Shown in pieces: positions 44,120 through 53,612 of a stretch of DNA of 64,000 nt. Both the position numbers and the translations under genes were made by a program. This stretch comes from an uncultured Bacteroides sp. (GTDB lineage: Bacteria; Bacteroidota; Bacteroidia; Bacteroidales; Bacteroidaceae). Under the pieces are notes generated by a model. That model was not told the origin of the DNA and did not search any database. It saw only the letters and a list, made by a program, of their open reading frames with translations. Position 1 is the first letter of the stretch; every line of letters begins with the position of its first letter. The stretch is taken from NCBI GenBank assembly GCA_948847595.1, contig CAQOGY010000010.1:34835-98834 (forward strand). Reading direction: 5' to 3'.

Positions 44120-46960
44120 ATGAAACATTTATTACGTGGATTTTTTATTGCAGTTCTCTTTATATGCTGCAACTTCCAACTCGTGCTTGCACAACCTATG
44201 CAAACACTGCCCGTGGACAAAAATGTCCGCATAGGTAAACTTGACAACGGGCTTACTTATTACATCCGACACAACGCACTCCCAGAAAAACGCGTCGAAT
44301 TTCACATTGCACAGAAAGTGGGTTCCATCCTTGAAGAGCCGCAACAGCGCGGTCTGGCTCACTTCCTTGAACACATGGCTTTCAACGGAACAAAAAACTT
44401 CCCGGGTGATGAAACCGGACTGGGCATCGTGCCTTGGTGTGAGACTAAAGGTATCAAGTTCGGAACAAACCTGAATGCATACACCAGTATCGACAAAACA
44501 GTATATCGAATCAGCAATGTACCTACCGACAACGTCAGTGTAGTAGACTCTTGTCTGCTGATCCTGCACGACTGGTCAAGCGCCATCAACCTTGCCGACA
44601 AGGAAATCGACAAAGAACGTGGTGTGATCCGTGAAGAATGGAGAAGCCGTAACAGTGGTATGCAGCGCATCATGACCAATGCCCTGCCTGTCATGTATCC
44701 GGATTCCAAATATGCAGACTGTATGCCAATCGGAAGCCTCGATGTAATCAACAATTTCCCTTATCAGGACATCCGTGACTACTATGCGAAATGGTACCGT
44801 CCGGACCTGCAAGGTATCATGATTGTCGGCGACATCAATGTAGATGAAATGGAAGCAAAGCTGAAAAAGGTATTTGCAGACGTGAAAGCTCCGGTGAATC
44901 CGGCTGAACGTATCTACTATCCGGTAGCAGACAATCAGGAACCGCAAATCTTTATCGGTACGGACAAGGAAATCGAAACTCCTTCCATCAGCTTCTTCTT
45001 CAAGAGTGAAGCCTTCCCGGATTCACTGAAGAATACAATCAACTATTACGGCATTCAATACATGATTAGCATGGGAGTTACAATGCTGAACAGCCGTTTG
45101 GCAGAAATCCGTCAGCAAGCGAATCCTCCTTTTACAGGTGCAAGTGCAGGTTATGGCGACTTCTTCGTAGCCAAGACCAAAAATGCTTTCGGAGTAGACG
45201 CCAGCAGCAAAATCGATGGTATCGAACTGGCCATGAAAACGATTCTCGAAGAAACTGAACGCGCACGCCGCTTCGGATTCACCGAAACTGAATATGACCG
45301 TGCCCGTGCCAACTATCTGCAACGCGTAGAATCTGCTTACAATGAACGCGAAAAGATGAAAAACGACACTTATGTCAACGAATACATCAGTAACTTCCTT
45401 GACAATGAACCGATGCCGGGCATTGAATACGAATATGCAATGATGAATCAGCTGGCTCCAAACATTCCGGTAGCGGCTATCAATCAAGTGATGCAACAGC
45501 TGATCACTGACAACAATCAGGTAGTACTGTTGGCAGGTCCGGAGAAGGAAGGTGTAAAATACCCGACGAAAGAAGAAATCGCTGCTTTGCTGAAACAAAT
45601 GAAATCTTTCGATCTGAAGCCTTACGAAGACAAAGTTTCTAACGAACCATTGCTGAAAGAAGAGCCGAAAGGCGGAAAGATCGTTTCTGAAAAAGCCGGA
45701 GATATTTACGGAACAACAAAACTTGTTCTGTCCAACGGTGTGAAAGTATATATCAAAACAACCGACTACAAAGCTGACCAGATTCTGATGAAAGGTACCA
45801 GTCTTGGTGGTAGCAGCCAGTTCCCCGACAAAGAGATTCTGAATATCTCCCAAATCAACAGCGTAGCAATGGTTGGTGGTATCGGTAACTTCAGCAAAGT
45901 AGATTTGAGTAAAGCACTTGCAGGCAAACGTGCTTCTGTAGGAGCCGGTGTGAGCGCAACAACAGAAACGGTTTCCGGCAGTTGTTCTCCGAAGGACTTT
46001 GAAACAATGATGCAGCTGACTTATCTGACTTTCACTGCTCCCCGCAAGGACAACGAAGCATTCGAATCATACAAGAACCGCATGAAAGCCGAATTGCAGA
46101 ATGCTGACGCTAATCCGATGACCGCATTCAGTGATACAGTCTCTTATGCATTGTACGGCAATCACCCACGTTCTTTCAGCATGAAAGAAAACATGGTGGA
46201 CAAGATCGACTATGACCGTGTAATGGAAATGTACAAAGACCGTTTCAAAGATGCGAGCGACTTTACATTCTACTTTGTAGGAAACATTGATGTTGAGAAA
46301 ATGAAACCGATGATCGCCAAATATCTGGGTGGTCTGCCATCTATCAATCGCAAAGAGACTTTCAAAGATACGAAGATGGAAATCCGCAAAGGTCAATACA
46401 AGAACGAGTTTGCCAAGAAACAAGAAACACCGATGGCAACCATCATGTTCCTGTTCAACGGTACTTGCAAATATGATTTACGCAACAACCTTACTCTCAG
46501 CATCCTCGATCAGGCATTGGATATGGTTTACACCGCAGAAATCCGTGAGAAAGAAGGCGGTACTTATGGCGTAAGCTGCAGCGGAAGCCTCACCAAATAT
46601 CCGAAAGAACAACTCGTGCTTCAGATTGTATTCCAGACCGATCCGGCCAAGAAAGACAAACTATCGGGCATCGTCATCGAACAGTTGGAAAAAATGGCCA
46701 AAGAAGGTCCGTCTGCCGAACACATGCAGAAGATCAAAGAGTATATGCTGAAAAAATACAAAGACGCCCAAAAGGAAAATGGCTACTGGCTGGGCAATCT
46801 GGATGAGTATTTCTACACAGGTATCGATTATACAAAAGACTATGAAACGTTGGTCAACAGCATCACAGCAAAAGATGTACAGGAATTCCTTGCCAAGCTG
46901 ATGAAACAGAACAACGAAATCCAAGTCATCATGACCGTACCTGAAGAAGAAGCTAAATAA
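44120..46960 (+). CDS. M16-family zinc peptidase (PqqL-like), exported
   Basis: 946 residues with a signal peptide (cleaved near VLAQ, residue 25). It has two M16 halves in one chain. The inverted zinc motif HFLEH is at 81-85, with the distal Glu in KERGVIREEWRSR. The second half starts near residue 530 (STTKLVLSNGVKVYIKTTDYK) and lacks the HxxEH. It is probably a periplasmic peptidase that degrades small peptides. No operon partner is certain; the next gene begins 22 bases downstream. Confidence 0.93.
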   Translation: MKHLLRGFFIAVLFICCNFQLVLAQPMQTLPVDKNVRIGKLDNGLTYYIRHNALPEKRVEFHIAQKVGSILEEPQQRGLAHFLEHMAFNGTKNFPGDETGLGIVPWCETKGIKFGTNLNAYTSIDKTVYRISNVPTDNVSVVDSCLLILHDWSSAINLADKEIDKERGVIREEWRSRNSGMQRIMTNALPVMYPDSKYADCMPIGSLDVINNFPYQDIRDYYAKWYRPDLQGIMIVGDINVDEMEAKLKKVFADVKAPVNPAERIYYPVADNQEPQIFIGTDKEIETPSISFFFKSEAFPDSLKNTINYYGIQYMISMGVTMLNSRLAEIRQQANPPFTGASAGYGDFFVAKTKNAFGVDASSKIDGIELAMKTILEETERARRFGFTETEYDRARANYLQRVESAYNEREKMKNDTYVNEYISNFLDNEPMPGIEYEYAMMNQLAPNIPVAAINQVMQQLITDNNQVVLLAGPEKEGVKYPTKEEIAALLKQMKSFDLKPYEDKVSNEPLLKEEPKGGKIVSEKAGDIYGTTKLVLSNGVKVYIKTTDYKADQILMKGTSLGGSSQFPDKEILNISQINSVAMVGGIGNFSKVDLSKALAGKRASVGAGVSATTETVSGSCSPKDFETMMQLTYLTFTAPRKDNEAFESYKNRMKAELQNADANPMTAFSDTVSYALYGNHPRSFSMKENMVDKIDYDRVMEMYKDRFKDASDFTFYFVGNIDVEKMKPMIAKYLGGLPSINRKETFKDTKMEIRKGQYKNEFAKKQETPMATIMFLFNGTCKYDLRNNLTLSILDQALDMVYTAEIREKEGGTYGVSCSGSLTKYPKEQLVLQIVFQTDPAKKDKLSGIVIEQLEKMAKEGPSAEHMQKIKEYMLKKYKDAQKENGYWLGNLDEYFYTGIDYTKDYETLVNSITAKDVQEFLAKLMKQNNEIQVIMTVPEEEAK

Positions 46961-46982
46961 ACTTTTATAGCATACCAACAGT

Positions 46983-48476
46983 ATGATGATATTTAACGAA
47001 TTACGCAAACATGGACGGCTCGCCTCCAAACGGCATCCGATGTATGAAAAGAACAAAGTTGCCAAAATATTCGGATATATCGGGGTTGCTTTTTGGGCAG
47101 GATACCTGATATTCTTCGGTACGACGTTTGCATTCGGTTTTGCAGATATGGTTCCCAACCGGGAACCATATCATGTAATGAATGCCGTTGCCCTGATATT
47201 TATTCTGGCACTTGACTTCCTCTTGCGTATTCCGTTCCAAAAGACACCGACGCAGGAGGTAAAACCTTACCTCCTGTTGCCGGTTAAACGAAATCGGATC
47301 ATCGATTTCCTGCTTATCCGTTCGGGACTTAGTCTGTTCAACCTGTTCTGGTTGTTTATGTTCGTCCCCTTTTCCTTCATTACCATTACCAAATATTTCG
47401 GTATCTCAGGTGTACTCACCTATCTCATAGGCATCTGGCTTTTAATCGTTGCCAACAATTACTGGTACTTGTTATGTCGCACACTAATCAATGAACGTAT
47501 TTGGTGGGTGCTGCTTCCCATCGCTTTCTACGGTGGACTGGGCTGCCTTGCCTTTATTCCCGAAGACAGTCCCCTGTTCTACTTCTTTATGGACCTGGGC
47601 GACGGATATATCAACGGGAATATTCTCTGTTTCCTCGGTACCATTCTTATCATAGCCATCTTATGGCTGATTAACCGCAAAATCATGTCCGGCCTCATCT
47701 ACGCCGAATTGGCAAAAGTAGATGATACCCGCATCAAGCATGTTTCAGAATACAAATTCTTCGAGCGATACGGAGAAGTTGGTGAATATATGCGGTTGGA
47801 ATTAAAAATGCTTTTGCGCAACCGGCGTTGCAAAGGTGCATTGCGCAATGTTCTCCTTGTAGTCATCGCCTTCTCCTGCCTGTTGAGCTTTTCAAGCCTT
47901 TATGACACGAGCACCATGACTACCTTTATCTGTGTTTACAACTTTGCCGTATTCGGCATGATCATCCTTTCGCAACTCATGTCCTTCGAAGGCAATTACA
48001 TCGATGGACTAATGTCCCGCAAAGAATCCATCATGAGTCTGCTGAAAGCAAAATATTATATCTATACTATCAGCGAGATCGTCCCATTTGTCCTGATGAT
48101 TCCCGCCATTGTAATGGATAAAGTTCCCTTACTGGGTATCTTTGCCTGGTTCTTCTATACCACCGGTTTTATCTATTTTTGTTTCTTCCAACTGGCTGTT
48201 TACAATAAGCAGACCGTAGCACTGAACGAGAAAGTGACAAGCCGCCAGACCAACAGCGCCATACAAATGGTTGTCAACTTCGGAGCTTTCGGTATCCCGT
48301 TGATCCTGTATTCTGTGTTGAATGCGTTTCTGGGTGAAACGGCCGCCTACTCTATCCTGCTCGCCATCGGGCTTGGATTCACACTGACTTCTCCGCTTTG
48401 GATCAGAAACGTCTATAAGCGTTTCATGAAACGGAGATACGAGAATATGGAAGGCTTCAGAGACAGCCGCCAATAA
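46983..48476 (+). CDS. DUF5687 family ABC-type membrane protein
   Basis: 497 residues with about 11-12 hydrophobic segments and no signal peptide. The N-terminal KHPMYEKNKVAKIFGYI motif and the membrane layout match DUF5687 proteins, which are ABC-2-like permeases paired with an ATPase. The next gene is that ATPase, 50 bases on. Substrate unknown. Met1 and Met2 are adjacent, so the exact start is unclear by one codon. Confidence 0.85.
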   Translation: MMIFNELRKHGRLASKRHPMYEKNKVAKIFGYIGVAFWAGYLIFFGTTFAFGFADMVPNREPYHVMNAVALIFILALDFLLRIPFQKTPTQEVKPYLLLPVKRNRIIDFLLIRSGLSLFNLFWLFMFVPFSFITITKYFGISGVLTYLIGIWLLIVANNYWYLLCRTLINERIWWVLLPIAFYGGLGCLAFIPEDSPLFYFFMDLGDGYINGNILCFLGTILIIAILWLINRKIMSGLIYAELAKVDDTRIKHVSEYKFFERYGEVGEYMRLELKMLLRNRRCKGALRNVLLVVIAFSCLLSFSSLYDTSTMTTFICVYNFAVFGMIILSQLMSFEGNYIDGLMSRKESIMSLLKAKYYIYTISEIVPFVLMIPAIVMDKVPLLGIFAWFFYTTGFIYFCFFQLAVYNKQTVALNEKVTSRQTNSAIQMVVNFGAFGIPLILYSVLNAFLGETAAYSILLAIGLGFTLTSPLWIRNVYKRFMKRRYENMEGFRDSRQ

Positions 48477-48526
48477 GAGATTTACGATTGAACCGATTAA
48501 TCATTTACGATAAAAATACCAAGACA

Positions 48527-49231
48527 ATGATAAGCATCAATAATCTTCAAAAGAAATTCGGCGAAAAGTTAGCCGTGAACATAGATCACTATGAAATCAA
48601 TCAAGGCGATATGCTCGGATTGGTAGGAAACAACGGTGCCGGTAAAACAACACTTTTCCGGTTGATGCTCGACTTACTGAAAGCGGATAATGGGAATGTC
48701 GTCATTAACGAAATTGACGTCAGTCAAAGTGAAGACTGGAAAAACTTCACAGGTGCTTTCATTGACGATGGATTTCTGATAGACTACCTTACCCCGGAAG
48801 AGTATTTCTATTTTATCGGGAAAATGTACGGACTGAAAAAAGAAGAGGTGGACGAACGCCTTCTGCCGTTCGAACGTCTGATGAGCGGAGAAGTGATCGG
48901 ACAAAAGAAACTGATCCGTAACTACTCAGCCGGTAATAAACAGAAAATCGGCATTATCTCCGCCATGCTTCATTATCCTCAGTTGCTGATACTCGACGAA
49001 CCGTTCAACTTCCTCGATCCCAGTTCGCAATCCATTATCAAACATATGCTCAAAAAGTACAGCGAAGAGCATAATGCAACTGTAATCATTTCCAGCCACA
49101 ATCTGAATCATACGATAGATGTATGTCCGCGTATTGCCCTGCTGGAGAATGGCGTCATCATCCGGGATATTATGAATGAGAATAATTCAGCTGAAAAAGA
49201 ACTGGAAGACTACTTCAATGTAGAAGAATAA
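48527..49231 (+). CDS. ABC transporter ATP-binding protein
   Basis: 234 residues from the ATG at 48527 (the ATG at 48488 adds 13 residues that do not resemble an ATPase start). Walker A is GNNGAGKTT and Walker B is LLILDEPFNFLD. The signature is degenerate (NYSAGNKQK instead of LSGGQ) but sits in the right place, and the H-loop reads ISSHNLNH. It pairs with the DUF5687 permease. Confidence 0.9.
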   Translation: MISINNLQKKFGEKLAVNIDHYEINQGDMLGLVGNNGAGKTTLFRLMLDLLKADNGNVVINEIDVSQSEDWKNFTGAFIDDGFLIDYLTPEEYFYFIGKMYGLKKEEVDERLLPFERLMSGEVIGQKKLIRNYSAGNKQKIGIISAMLHYPQLLILDEPFNFLDPSSQSIIKHMLKKYSEEHNATVIISSHNLNHTIDVCPRIALLENGVIIRDIMNENNSAEKELEDYFNVEE

Positions 49232-49273
49232 AGTTACTTATAATTTTACGATATACGAAAAGAAAGATAGCCG

Positions 49274-49786
49274 ATGAGAGTGAACTTCAAACTAATCTTC
49301 ATACTGACAGGACTGATCTTTATCCTTAGTTCCTGCCGCACGTCTGCTCCCCGTCTGGATTACCAGGCACTGGCACGCGCCTCCATCCTGCTGGGCGTGG
49401 ACATCAATATGGAAGATAACCACAAGCTCTATCTGGAATCAGCCGAATGGATTGGTGTTCCTTATCGTGGAGGCGGCGATTCAAAACGCGGTACCGACTG
49501 TTCGGGACTCACCTACCAGATATACCGGAAAGTATACCGTACTCAGGTTCCGCGAAATACTGAAGACCTGAGAAAAGAAAGTACCAAAGTCGCCAAACGG
49601 AATTTGCGAGAAGGCGATCTGGTATTCTTCAGCAGTAGCCGTTCCCGAAAAAAGGTAGTTCACGTAGGTATCTATCTCAAAAATGGGAAATTCATTCATG
49701 CCAGTACCAGCAAAGGAGTGATTGTCAGTCGACTGAGCGAAGACTATTACACCAGACACTGGATATCCGGAGGAAGAATACGCTGA
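49274..49786 (+). CDS. NlpC/P60 family lipoprotein peptidase
   Basis: 170 residues. The signal peptide ends in the lipobox LSSC (C21). The NlpC/P60 domain has catalytic Cys76 in GTDCSGLTYQIY and His130 in VVHVGIYL, with the third polar residue in the FIHAS segment (H142). It probably cleaves peptide stems of peptidoglycan (D-Glu to diamino acid), acting in the periplasm. Confidence 0.92.
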   Translation: MRVNFKLIFILTGLIFILSSCRTSAPRLDYQALARASILLGVDINMEDNHKLYLESAEWIGVPYRGGGDSKRGTDCSGLTYQIYRKVYRTQVPRNTEDLRKESTKVAKRNLREGDLVFFSSSRSRKKVVHVGIYLKNGKFIHASTSKGVIVSRLSEDYYTRHWISGGRIR

Positions 49787-49812
49787 TTATCAACTTAAAA
49801 ACATATAGAATC

Positions 49813-50697
49813 ATGAAATCGTTTATTGGAGCAGTCATATTTATCTGCGTAGCGTTAAGCGCAAACGCACAGCTTTTATGGAAAGTATCTGGTAACGGAC
49901 TTAGCAGCCCTTCATACATTATGGGGACTCACCATCTCGCTCCGTTGAGTGTCAAAGACGGCATTGCCGGACTACAGAAAGCGATGGATGAAACACAACA
50001 GGTATATGGAGAACTGAAAATGTCGGATATCCAGTCTCCGGCCACCATCCAGAAGATGCAGAAAATGATGATGATCGAAAGCGATACGACTCTGACTACC
50101 CTCCTCTCACCGGAAGATTACGAAACCGCTAATAAATTCTGCAAGGAGAACCTGATGATGGACCTCAATATGGCACCCAAAATCAAACCGGCTTTCTTAC
50201 TGAACAACATAGCAGTAGTGGCGTACATCAAGCACATCGGAAACTATAATCCGCAAGAACAGCTCGATACTTATTTCCAGACTCAGGCAACACAAAAAGG
50301 AAAAAAAGTGGATGGACTGGAAACTCCGGATTTCCAGTTTAACCTGCTATACAATGGAATTTCCCTGCAACGCCAAGCCCAACTGCTCATGTGTACCCTC
50401 AATAACATCGACAAAGAGGTGGAAAGCCTCAAAAGACTGACAGATGCCTACATGAAACAAGATTTGGAAACCATGTTGAAAATCAACGAAGAGCGTAAAG
50501 GAAATCAATGTGATGCACTTCCCACAGAAGAAGATGCCCTAATTTACGACCGCAATAAAACATGGGCACAGAAACTACCGGCTATCATGAAAGCCGCTCC
50601 TACCTTCGTTGCAGTCGGCGCTTTACACCTGCCGGGTAATAAAGGCTTATTAAGCTTACTGAAAAAACAGGGATATACAGTAGAAGCAGTAAAATAA
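49813..50697 (+). CDS. TraB/GumN family exported protein
   Basis: 294 residues with a signal peptide (cleaved near NAQ, residue 20). The TraB/GumN marks are GTHHLAPLSV near residue 38 and the C-terminal VAVGALHLPGNKGLLSLLKKQGYTVEAV. The family is a putative metalloprotease fold (Tiki/TraB); a substrate is not known. The stop overlaps the next ATG by one base (TAATG), so translational coupling to the HAD gene is likely. Confidence 0.9.
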   Translation: MKSFIGAVIFICVALSANAQLLWKVSGNGLSSPSYIMGTHHLAPLSVKDGIAGLQKAMDETQQVYGELKMSDIQSPATIQKMQKMMMIESDTTLTTLLSPEDYETANKFCKENLMMDLNMAPKIKPAFLLNNIAVVAYIKHIGNYNPQEQLDTYFQTQATQKGKKVDGLETPDFQFNLLYNGISLQRQAQLLMCTLNNIDKEVESLKRLTDAYMKQDLETMLKINEERKGNQCDALPTEEDALIYDRNKTWAQKLPAIMKAAPTFVAVGALHLPGNKGLLSLLKKQGYTVEAVK

Positions 50698-51338
50698 TGA
50701 ATTATAAAACTTATTTATTCGATTTCGACTATACACTAGCCGATTCATCACGGGGTATCGTTACTTGTTTCAGAAATGTACTTAATCGTCACCAATATAC
50801 GAATGTCACTGACGAAGCGATCAAACGTACTATTGGTAAAACATTGGAAGAATCTTTCAGCATACTGACCGGAGTCACCGACTGGGAACAGCTCACCGCT
50901 TTTCGACAAGAGTACAGACAGGAAGCGGATGTTCACATGAACGTGAATACCCGCCTTTTTCCTGATACACTCTCTACTCTGAAAGAATTAAAAGAGCGAG
51001 GTGCCCGCATCGGCATTATCTCTACTAAATACCGTTTCCGTATACTTAGTTTTCTGGATGAATATCTGCCGGAAAACTTTCTCGACATAGTGGTAGGCGG
51101 AGAAGATGTACAAGCTGCCAAGCCTTCACCGGAAGGAGTAAAATTCGCTCTCGAACACTTGGGCAGTACTCCGCAAGAAACCTTATACATCGGAGACAGT
51201 ACTGTGGATGCCGAAACAGCACAAAATGCGGGAGTAGATTTTGCAGGTGTCCTTAATGGAATGACTACCGCTGACGAACTCAGAGCATATCCCCACCGGT
51301 TTATTATGGAGAATTTATCCGGTTTGCTATATATCTGA
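50697..51338 (+). CDS. HAD-superfamily phosphatase
   Basis: 213 residues. Motif I is FDFDYTLADS (nucleophile and acid Asp), motif II ISTKYR with Thr/Lys, motif III the Lys in AKPSPEG, motif IV GDSTVDAETAQNAG. An alpha-helical C1 cap sits between motifs I and II, as in phosphoglycolate phosphatase-like enzymes. The natural substrate cannot be read from the sequence. Coupled to the TraB gene by a 1-base overlap. Confidence 0.9.
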   Translation: MNYKTYLFDFDYTLADSSRGIVTCFRNVLNRHQYTNVTDEAIKRTIGKTLEESFSILTGVTDWEQLTAFRQEYRQEADVHMNVNTRLFPDTLSTLKELKERGARIGIISTKYRFRILSFLDEYLPENFLDIVVGGEDVQAAKPSPEGVKFALEHLGSTPQETLYIGDSTVDAETAQNAGVDFAGVLNGMTTADELRAYPHRFIMENLSGLLYI

Positions 51339-51377
51339 TTATCTTCTGTTACAACAGCAAAAAAATAAAGGAAATAT

Positions 51378-51408
51378 TTGTCTGAAACAAATAAAAGAAG
51401 TACTTTTG
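51378..51408 (+). promoter_or_regulatory. Consensus promoter of rplU-rpmA
   Basis: TTG at 51378-51380, a 20-base spacer and TACTTTTG at 51401-51408. A leader of about 85 bases follows. Confidence 0.8.
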
Positions 51409-51411
51409 TGC

Positions 51412-51497
51412 CCGATTATTCCGCAACGGGTTCGATAAAGAGCTCTTTAAGTGATTAAAGACCACCCGCCGGAGCTAACTTATACATTATATATAAG
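51412..51497 (+). promoter_or_regulatory. Structured leader of rplU (candidate ribosomal-protein leader)
   Basis: Inner hairpin TCTTTAA-GTGA-TTAAAGA (51444-51461) with a GNRA-type tetraloop. An outer CGGGT/ACCCG pairing (51427-51431 with 51464-51468) encloses it. Such leaders can be bound by the encoded ribosomal protein; this is a structural inference only. Confidence 0.45.
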
Positions 51498-51815
51498 ATG
51501 TACGCAATTGTAGAAATTAACGGTCAGCAGTTTAAAGCAGAAGCTGGTCAGAAATTGTTCGTTCACCACATTGAAGGTGCAGAAAACGGTTCAACAGTAG
51601 AATTTGAAAAAGTTCTTTTGGTAGACAAAGACGGAAACGTAACTGTAGGTGCTCCGACTGTAGAAGGTGCTAAAGTTATTTGCCAGGTTATTTCAAACTT
51701 GGTTAAAGGTGACAAAGTTCTTGTATTCCACAAGAAAAGAAGAAAAGGTTACAGAAAACTGAACGGTCACCGTCAGCAGTTCACAGAGTTAACAATCACA
51801 GAAGTAGTAGCTTAA
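51498..51815 (+). CDS. rplU: 50S ribosomal protein L21
   Basis: 105 residues starting MYAIVEINGQQFKAEAGQ, with the basic C-terminal YRKLNGHRQQFTELTI signature. It binds 23S rRNA in the large subunit. First gene of rplU-rpmA, with its own promoter and leader. Confidence 0.98.
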   Translation: MYAIVEINGQQFKAEAGQKLFVHHIEGAENGSTVEFEKVLLVDKDGNVTVGAPTVEGAKVICQVISNLVKGDKVLVFHKKRRKGYRKLNGHRQQFTELTITEVVA

Positions 51816-51836
51816 TCATTTAAAAAGTAAGAAGAA

Positions 51837-52106
51837 ATGGCACATAAAAAAGGTGTCGGTAGTTCTAAGAACGGCCGCGAATCACATAGCAAAAGATTAG
51901 GCGTTAAGATATTTGGTGGTGAAGCTTGCAAAGCAGGTAATATTATCATTCGTCAAAGAGGTACTGAATTCCATCCGGGTGAAAACATCGGAATGGGTAA
52001 AGACCACACTCTTTTCGCTTTAGTAGATGGTACAGTTAAATTTAAAGTAGGTAGAGAAGACAGAAGATATGTTTCTATCATCCCTGCTGAAGCAACAGAA
52101 GCATAA
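51837..52106 (+). CDS. rpmA: 50S ribosomal protein L27
   Basis: 89 residues starting MAHKKGVGSSKNGRESHSKRLG, with no N-terminal extension for cleavage as found in Firmicutes. GEACKAGNIIIRQRGTEFHPG is the core. It sits near the peptidyl-transferase centre. 21 bases after rplU. Confidence 0.98.
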   Translation: MAHKKGVGSSKNGRESHSKRLGVKIFGGEACKAGNIIIRQRGTEFHPGENIGMGKDHTLFALVDGTVKFKVGREDRRYVSIIPAEATEA

Positions 52107-52131
52107 CCTGTACAACTGAAAATATTCAAGA

Positions 52132-52174
52132 AAAGGAGATGTAATCCAAAGGATTGCTTCTCCTTTCTTTTTTT
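52132..52174 (+). terminator. Intrinsic terminator of rplU-rpmA
   Basis: AAAGGAG (52132-52138) pairs with CTCCTTT (52160-52166), with an inner AATCC/GGATT stem, then a T-rich run. Confidence 0.85.
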
Positions 52175-52187
52175 ATGCAGATTTTCA

Positions 52188-52219
52188 TTGCTCGCTTATT
52201 CGTTTTTTCTTTATCTTTG
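52188..52219 (+). promoter_or_regulatory. Promoter of serS
   Basis: TTG at 52188-52190, 21-base spacer, TATCTTTG at 52212-52219, 36 bases before the ATG. Confidence 0.7.
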
Positions 52220-52255
52220 TAGCCTTAATAAAGAAAGTTCATAAAAAGTATAGAT

Positions 52256-53530
52256 ATGCTTACCATTAAACAAATTACAGAAAATACAGAAGCGGTACTC
52301 CGCGGACTGGAAAAGAAGCATTTCAAGAATGCAAAAGAGACGATTGATGAAGTCATCGCTCTCAACGACAAGAGACGTACTACGCAAAACCTATTAGATA
52401 AGAACCTGGCAGAGGTTAATTCACTTTCCCGCACGATCGGTCAGCTGATGAAAGAAGGAAAGAAAGAAGAGGCCGAAGCTGCACGTGCACGTGTTGCCGA
52501 ACTGAAAGAAAGCAACAAAGCGCTGGACGCTACCATGACACAGGCTGCTACAGACATGCAGAATGTACTTTATACGATCCCCAACATTCCTTATGACAGC
52601 GTACCCGAAGGCGTAGGTGCCGAAGACAATGTCGTAGAAAAGATGGGAGGCATGGAAACAGAACTTCCCAAAGATGCACTGCCTCACTGGGAACTGGCTA
52701 AAAAATACGATTTAATCGATTTCGACCTAGGTGTAAAGATTACAGGTGCAGGCTTCCCCGTATACAAAGGAAAAGGTGCCCAACTGCAACGTGCCCTGAT
52801 CAACTTCTTCCTGGACGAAGCACGCAAATCCGGATATACTGAAATCATGCCGCCGACAGTAGTCAATGCCGCTTCAGGTTATGGTACAGGCCAGCTTCCC
52901 GACAAAGAAGGACAGATGTATCATTGCGAAGTAGATGATCTCTATCTGATCCCGACAGCCGAAGTACCTGTCACTAACATCTACCGTGATGTTATCCTGG
53001 AAGAAAAACAGTTGCCGATTATGAACTGCGCATACACACAATGTTTCCGTCGCGAAGCCGGTTCTTACGGTAAAGACGTACGCGGGCTGAACCGTCTGCA
53101 CGAATTCTCCAAAGTAGAATTAGTGCGTATCGACAAGCCGGAACATTCTAAAGAATCCCACCAGCAAATGCTTGACCACGTAGAAGGCCTGTTGCAGAAA
53201 CTGGAACTTCCATACCGTATACTCCGCCTTTGTGGTGGTGATATGAGCTTTACTGCTGCGCTTTGTTTCGACTTCGAAGTATACTCCGAAGCACAGAAAC
53301 GCTGGCTGGAAGTAAGTTCCGTATCTAACTTCGACACTTACCAGGCCAACCGGCTGAAATGCCGCTACCGTAGTGCAGAAAAGAAAACAGAACTCTGCCA
53401 TACGTTAAATGGATCAGCACTGGCACTACCACGTATCGTCGCCGCTTTATTGGAAAACAATCAAACCCCCGAAGGAATTAGAATTCCTAAAGCATTGGTT
53501 CCATACTGCGGTTTCGACATGATAGACTAA
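52256..53530 (+). CDS. serS: Serine--tRNA ligase
   Basis: 424 residues, class II synthetase. An N-terminal long coiled-coil arm (about 30-105) binds the tRNA-Ser long variable loop. Motif 2 is FRREAGSYGKDVRGLNRLHEFSKVE and motif 3 is LNGSALALPRIVAALLEN near the C-terminus. TAEVPVTN is in place. Length and layout are normal. Confidence 0.98.
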   Translation: MLTIKQITENTEAVLRGLEKKHFKNAKETIDEVIALNDKRRTTQNLLDKNLAEVNSLSRTIGQLMKEGKKEEAEAARARVAELKESNKALDATMTQAATDMQNVLYTIPNIPYDSVPEGVGAEDNVVEKMGGMETELPKDALPHWELAKKYDLIDFDLGVKITGAGFPVYKGKGAQLQRALINFFLDEARKSGYTEIMPPTVVNAASGYGTGQLPDKEGQMYHCEVDDLYLIPTAEVPVTNIYRDVILEEKQLPIMNCAYTQCFRREAGSYGKDVRGLNRLHEFSKVELVRIDKPEHSKESHQQMLDHVEGLLQKLELPYRILRLCGGDMSFTAALCFDFEVYSEAQKRWLEVSSVSNFDTYQANRLKCRYRSAEKKTELCHTLNGSALALPRIVAALLENNQTPEGIRIPKALVPYCGFDMID

Positions 53531-53540
53531 GAAACTTTCT

Positions 53541-53587
53541 ACTCCTGTAAGGATGAGATATCTCTGCCCCTTACAGGAGTTTCCTTT
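53541..53587 (+). terminator. Intrinsic terminator of serS
   Basis: ACTCCTGTAAGG (53541-53552) is a perfect 12-bp complement of CCTTACAGGAGT (53569-53580), followed by a short T-rich stretch. Confidence 0.85.
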
Positions 53588-53612
53588 ATTAACCTTTAAC
53601 ACATTTACCCCC

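Noticed and set aside
45023..45853. 276-residue minus-strand frame
   Set aside because: Antisense of the M16 peptidase; Phe-rich nonsense peptide.
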